This document shows positions 60,316 to 64,000 of a DNA stretch of 64,000 nt, piece after piece (positions within the stretch are counted from its first letter, which is position 1; every line of letters starts with the position of its first letter). The position numbers were made by a program, and so were the translations under genes. A model generated the notes under the pieces. That model was not told the origin of the DNA. It did not search any database and was given only the letters and a program-made list of their open reading frames with translations. Origin of the DNA: Ornithinibacillus massiliensis (GTDB taxonomy: Bacteria; Bacillota; Bacilli; Bacillales; Amphibacillaceae); NCBI RefSeq assembly GCF_018310345.1, contig NZ_JAGXBY010000010.1:1-64000 (forward strand), in the 5' to 3' direction.

Positions 60316-61535
60316 TGAAGAAACGAATAAAATGGTTAGCGATAATCTTGTTTATAGGGATTAATAGTCTACTGGTTTGGTTAGATGATGGAGAAAAAGT
60401 AGTTAAACAAGCGTATGTAACAAATTGGGAGCAGGTCTATCAAACCGACTTTGTTGAAACGGTAGAAGCAGATGGTGTTGTTGACTACTCCGGAGAAAGC
60501 TATGTGTACTTTGACAAAGCGCTAGGAAGCTTTGATCAGTTTCTAGTAGAGGAAGGAAGCGTGGTAGGTGTAGGAGACCCGCTTTTTCAATACCAAGTAC
60601 ATGATTATTTGACGACGGAAGCTCATCTAACGTATGAGTTAGAGAAAGTAAATAGCGAAATCGATGCGATTAAAGATGCGATTACCGAGATGGTAGCGTT
60701 TCGGATACCGGGTCCTTCAGTGCCAGTTGTAGGGAGTAACGAGGAAGACGGGACAACTGTGATTGTTTCACCACCTGAACCGGTAGAAGCGGAAGTGATG
60801 AAGGAGCAATTTATTATTCAAAAGGAACAAGAGTTAGCTGCCAAACAAGACTTAAAAAATATGATTCAATCACAATTAGATGATTTACATGCGACTGGTG
60901 CTGTCATTACAGTGGAAAGTCCGGTTGAGGGGAAAATAAAAAAACTTTCTTCCACATTAAATGATCCGTTAATAAGTATTGAAGAAACAGCTTTACAGGT
61001 GAAGGGGAATGTTGATGAATCTGCAAGGGTTGACATTGGCGTGGAGCAACCTGTCGATATTTTGTTAAAGGAAAGTGGACAAGTATTGCAAGGTACTATC
61101 TCTCATGTGGAAGATGCGCCGTATGAAGTAGATGTGGATACGGCTAGTATTTATCCGTTTGAAGTGACTTTTACGGATGAAGAAATCTTGGATGTATTAC
61201 CGGGGTATCATGCTGATTTAACGATAACCGTCAATGAATCATTGAATGCCAATACGGTTGATCCAACTATGGTAAATCATAATCAAGTGTGGAAGTTGAC
61301 TGAGGCTGGAACATTGGAATTAGTTCCGGTGCATACTGGTATTATGATGGATAACAAATTGGAAATTGTTAGTGGATTGGAAGCGGGAGATTCTGTTACG
61401 GATGAATCGATTCCGTTCTCGTACAATGGTATGCCATTCTTCACGCCTCTAAAGATTAAGCAGGTGCCTTGGTTGGAGATTGGGAATTATGAAGAGAGAA
61501 CGAAGCATATATTAATGGGAATTATGGTGAGGTAA
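60315..61535 (+). CDS. Efflux adaptor of the HlyD/YknX type
   Basis: 406 residues. A single N-terminal membrane anchor (about 5-22) is followed by a barrel-sandwich segment (VEADGVVDYSGESYVYF), a coiled coil (about 105-200, with two helices around VPVVGSNEEDG), the second half of the lipoyl-like domain (VESPVEGKIKKL), and a beta-barrel domain. It is the adaptor of a MacB-like ABC exporter. No ATPase or permease gene follows; a terminator lies directly behind. It overlaps the preceding gene by one base. Confidence 0.7.
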   Translation: MKKRIKWLAIILFIGINSLLVWLDDGEKVVKQAYVTNWEQVYQTDFVETVEADGVVDYSGESYVYFDKALGSFDQFLVEEGSVVGVGDPLFQYQVHDYLTTEAHLTYELEKVNSEIDAIKDAITEMVAFRIPGPSVPVVGSNEEDGTTVIVSPPEPVEAEVMKEQFIIQKEQELAAKQDLKNMIQSQLDDLHATGAVITVESPVEGKIKKLSSTLNDPLISIEETALQVKGNVDESARVDIGVEQPVDILLKESGQVLQGTISHVEDAPYEVDVDTASIYPFEVTFTDEEILDVLPGYHADLTITVNESLNANTVDPTMVNHNQVWKLTEAGTLELVPVHTGIMMDNKLEIVSGLEAGDSVTDESIPFSYNGMPFFTPLKIKQVPWLEIGNYEERTKHILMGIMVR

Positions 61536-61575
61536 CATATTTAAAAATGTTTTTCTTAGCGCAGGTCCCTAGGAT

Positions 61576-61620
61576 AATCCTGTATCACGGTAGAAAGTGA
61601 TACAGGATTAATTATTTTAG
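61576..61620 (+). terminator. Terminator after the adaptor gene
   Basis: AATCCTGTATCAC (61576-61588) pairs perfectly with GTGATACAGGATT (61597-61609), followed by an AATTATTTT tail. Confidence 0.8.
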
Positions 61621-61642
61621 TCAGCATCTCTTTAATCTTAAT

Positions 61643-61651
61643 TGTTATAAT
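61643..61651 (+). promoter_or_regulatory. Promoter of the Eis-like gene, extended -10
   Basis: TGTTATAAT, an extended -10 box, 34 bases before the gene. No convincing -35 box. Confidence 0.55.
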
Positions 61652-61685
61652 ATATTTGCAATACATTCGTTAGGAGGAATCCCAG

Positions 61686-62843
61686 ATGATCAAAGAGCTG
61701 AATATTAAGGAACATTATCGTGAAATTTTCAAACTATCACAGTTTGCTTTTCAATATACGTTATCGGAAGCGGAATTAAAAGCAAAGCGAGAGGAAGCGG
61801 AGCGTCATACGATTTGGGGAGTTATGGAGGAGGGTCAACTAGCTGCTAAACTACATTTAATTCCTTTAGCAGTATCTATCCATGGAAGGTCGATGCAAAT
61901 GGGAGGCGTTGCATCTGTTGCTACGTGGCCTGAATTTAGACGAAATGGTATGGTAAAGAGCCTATTAGCAAACGCATTAAATCACATGCACCAAAACGGA
62001 CAAGTATTATCCTATCTTCACCCATTCTCCGTTCCGTTCTATCGGAAATATGGGTATGAAGTTACATTTAATAAAAAACAATATAAAATCCCATTCGAGA
62101 AGTTAAAGCGAAATTGGGATGAATCTGGATATGTGAGAAGAACGGAAGTCGATATTGACTTATTAGATAATTTGTATAGCCAGTACATAGGGAACTATAC
62201 GGGAGCCCTTATTCGGGATGAAAAGTGGTGGAAGCAGCGTGTACTAAAAGACCATCATCAAATTGCGGTAGCCTATAATGAGAATCGTGTTCCGGAGGGC
62301 TATATTCTATTTCATGTTAAGGATAAGCTATTTACAGTTAGTGAAATTGCTTATCGGTCCTTAACTGGCTTAAAGCTATTAATGGAGTTTATTGGTAATC
62401 ATGATTCCATGGCGGAGCATGTTGAAATCACTGTACCAGAAAATGATAATATCCCACTTCTCCTTAAGGAGCCACGATTCGAAACAAAGGTTAATCCGTA
62501 CTTTATGGCGAGGGTAGTTAATGTAAAGGGCTTTCTTACTCAATATCCATTTGGGGGATTACATCCTTCTGTATCTCTTTTTGTGGAAGATGAGTTTCTA
62601 CCGGTTAATACGGGGGTGTATGTACTAAATCCTCGTCAGGAGGGAGTGACCTGTACCCATATGAAAGGTAAAGGGAAAGCAGATATTACCTGTAATATTC
62701 AAGCATTTACGACGATGTTTTTAGGGTATAAAAGGCCAACAGAGTTACTTGCGTTAGGGTTAATCGAGGGAAATATCGAAGCGGTTAATAAATTGGAGGA
62801 TATGATACCAAGGCAGCAAACGTATTTACCGGACTTTTTCTAA
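61686..62843 (+). CDS. Eis-family GNAT N-acetyltransferase
   Basis: 385 residues. Two GNAT domains are expected: an N-terminal one (to about 130) with the acetyl-CoA-binding segment PEFRRNGMVKSLL, then a second one, and a C-terminal sterol-carrier-like domain (about 285-385), as in Eis proteins. HPFSVPFYRKYGYEV is typical. Eis relatives acetylate amine groups of antibiotics or proteins; the substrate here is unknown. TAGGAGGAAT precedes the ATG. It lies alone between terminator and cwlD. Confidence 0.85.
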   Translation: MIKELNIKEHYREIFKLSQFAFQYTLSEAELKAKREEAERHTIWGVMEEGQLAAKLHLIPLAVSIHGRSMQMGGVASVATWPEFRRNGMVKSLLANALNHMHQNGQVLSYLHPFSVPFYRKYGYEVTFNKKQYKIPFEKLKRNWDESGYVRRTEVDIDLLDNLYSQYIGNYTGALIRDEKWWKQRVLKDHHQIAVAYNENRVPEGYILFHVKDKLFTVSEIAYRSLTGLKLLMEFIGNHDSMAEHVEITVPENDNIPLLLKEPRFETKVNPYFMARVVNVKGFLTQYPFGGLHPSVSLFVEDEFLPVNTGVYVLNPRQEGVTCTHMKGKGKADITCNIQAFTTMFLGYKRPTELLALGLIEGNIEAVNKLEDMIPRQQTYLPDFF

Positions 62844-62929
62844 TGCATGTAGTATCGATTCATTCCAAAGTCATAAACCGATTACTTGTCCCATAAAATA
62901 GGATGAGGATAAATAAAGGGGAGAATGGA

Positions 62930-63649
62930 ATGAATCGATTAGGGAAAATAGTTGCTTGGATTATTGGGTTAATCGTCCTTGTTGCACTTATCAAATTGCC
63001 GTTACCAGATTTAGAGGAAACAATGGGATTTTCTTTACCTCTGGCAGGGAAAACCATTGTACTTGATCCAGGACATGGCGGACCAGATGGAGGGGCAGTT
63101 GGTAGTGATGATACATTAGAGAAGGACATTGCGCTAGAGGTATCGAAAGAGCTAAGAAACTATTTACAGCAATCTGGGGCAATAGTGTATTTAACTAGAG
63201 AAACAGATACAGATTTAGCGGATGAAAATACGAAAGGTTTGTCGAGGCGAAAGGCAGAGGATATTAGAAAGCGAATGGAGTTTATCCACTCACATGATGC
63301 GGACCTATTTTTAACGATACATTTAAATGCCATTCCCTCAACCAAATGGAGCGGAGCACAAACATTCTATTTTCCGAAATCGGATGAGGGAAAGCATTTA
63401 GCACAAATGATCCAAGCTGAAATTATCCGTAATTTAGAAAATACGAACCGAAGTGCACTAGCTGTGAATAATCTCTATTTATTAAAGCATGCCGAGGTAC
63501 CAGGAGCACTAGTGGAAATTGGTTTCCTTTCTAATGTACATGAAAGGGAATTACTAAAAACAAATACGTACCAACGTCAAATGGCGGCAAGTATCTATAA
63601 GGGGATTTTGCGCTATGTCACCGAAGAACCTGAGGTGGAGGAAGAATAA
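62930..63649 (+). CDS. cwlD: N-acetylmuramoyl-L-alanine amidase CwlD
   Basis: 239 residues from the ATG at 62930, preceded by AAAGGGGAGAATGG; an upstream in-frame ATG lacks a site. CwlD is needed for muramic-delta-lactam in the spore cortex, working with PdaA. An N-terminal signal or anchor (about 1-22) leads to an Amidase_3 domain with the zinc ligands in LDPGHGGPDGGAVG, TLEKDIAL, TIHLNA and the glutamate of VEIGFLSN. In B. subtilis it lies near rpsI and before salA. It marks the return to conserved gene order. Confidence 0.95.
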   Translation: MNRLGKIVAWIIGLIVLVALIKLPLPDLEETMGFSLPLAGKTIVLDPGHGGPDGGAVGSDDTLEKDIALEVSKELRNYLQQSGAIVYLTRETDTDLADENTKGLSRRKAEDIRKRMEFIHSHDADLFLTIHLNAIPSTKWSGAQTFYFPKSDEGKHLAQMIQAEIIRNLENTNRSALAVNNLYLLKHAEVPGALVEIGFLSNVHERELLKTNTYQRQMAASIYKGILRYVTEEPEVEEE

Positions 63650-63701
63650 GAATTGGATCACTCCTTCCAAAATTCATATCACTTAGATTTCTAGTGATTT
63701 A

Positions 63702-63710
63702 TGGTATACT
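63702..63710 (+). promoter_or_regulatory. Promoter of salA, extended -10
   Basis: TGGTATACT, an extended -10 box. An imperfect hairpin (63678-63698) lies just upstream and may end the cwlD transcript. Confidence 0.5.
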
Positions 63711-63752
63711 AGCCTTGGACTACTTAATCCATGCTAATAGGAAGGTGATTAA

Positions 63753-64000
63753 ATGTTAACGAAAGAAGAAGTAATACAATTACTGAATCCTGTAAAAGAT
63801 CCCTTTTTACATAGAACGTTTGAAGAAACACAAGGAATTAAAGAAGTAACGATAAAGGAAGATAAGAAGCATATCAGTGTGAAGGCTGCGATTGGAAAGA
63901 CGAATACAGCTGAACAAATGCAGCTTCAACAAGAAATAGTAGGCATTCTAAAGCGTAATGGTGCCGTTACAGTAGGTCTTCGATTCGAGCAGTTACCCGA
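63753..64000 (+). CDS. salA: Mrp/ApbC-type P-loop ATPase SalA, N-terminal part
   Basis: The first 82 residues only; the gene runs off the window. They form the MIP18-like (DUF59) N-terminal domain (LTKEEVIQLLNPVKDPFLHR to GLRFEQLP) that precedes the P-loop ATPase of Mrp/NBP35 proteins. In B. subtilis SalA follows cwlD and regulates scoC. AGGAAGGTG precedes the ATG. The nucleotide-binding motif lies beyond the end, so the assignment depends on this domain and on position. Confidence 0.85.
   Translation, partial: MLTKEEVIQLLNPVKDPFLHRTFEETQGIKEVTIKEDKKHISVKAAIGKTNTAEQMQLQQEIVGILKRNGAVTVGLRFEQLP

Overview
This window is chromosomal DNA of a low-GC Gram-positive endospore former of the family Bacillaceae. 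The evidence is the gene order ctsR-mcsA-mcsB-clpC-radA ... gltX-cysE-cysS ... sigH-secE-nusG-rpl/rpo-str-S10-spc-alpha-ecf-truA-rplM-rpsI ... cwlD-salA, which is the Bacillus subtilis order near the origin; sigma-H and the spore-cortex amidase CwlD; strong AGGAGG ribosome binding sites; and frequent TTG/GTG starts. A group IIC intron resembling the well-known Oceanobacillus iheyensis one fits an Oceanobacillus/Virgibacillus-like lineage, but the species cannot be fixed from this sequence.

Layout. 1-170: 3' end of an rRNA operon (5S rRNA and terminator). 170-2053: a group IIC intron with its reverse transcriptase, sitting directly behind that terminator. 2137-7622: an MgtC-like protein, then the CtsR-controlled protein quality operon ctsR-mcsA-mcsB-clpC. 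7923-17387: radA, the PIN/TRAM gene yacL, gltX, a cysteine T-box and cysE-cysS-mrnC-rlmB-rae1, then sigH. disA, ispD and ispF, which lie here in B. subtilis, are absent. 17460-34672: rpmG, secE, nusG, rplKAJL, an rRNA-methyltransferase-like gene, rpoB, rpoC, an L7Ae-like gene, rpsL, rpsG, fusA and tuf. 35263-49612: the S10-spc-alpha ribosomal protein cluster with secY, adk, infA and rpoA. Here map is missing, and the small KOW-domain gene next to infA has decayed into a pseudogene. 50074-54458: ECF transporter core (ecfA1, ecfA2, ecfT), truA, rplM and rpsI.

54459-62929 is an accessory region inserted between rpsI and cwlD. It starts with a 64-base near-perfect second copy of the rpsI 3' end at 55307-55370, about 0.9 kb downstream of the gene. 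Next to that copy lie the wreck of a tyrosine recombinase and a fragment of a transketolase gene. Together they look like the scar of an integrative element that used the end of rpsI as its attachment site. Beyond come a large WD40/TolB-like lipoprotein, two tandem paralogous small membrane proteins, a YknW/YknX-like pair without its ABC transporter, and an Eis-type acetyltransferase. The window closes with cwlD and the beginning of salA.

Most of the genes serve transcription, translation and protein quality control. Many are preceded by recognisable promoters and by structured leaders (T-box, L10 leader, candidate L1, S10, L13 and rpoA leaders), so much of the non-coding DNA is probably regulatory RNA.
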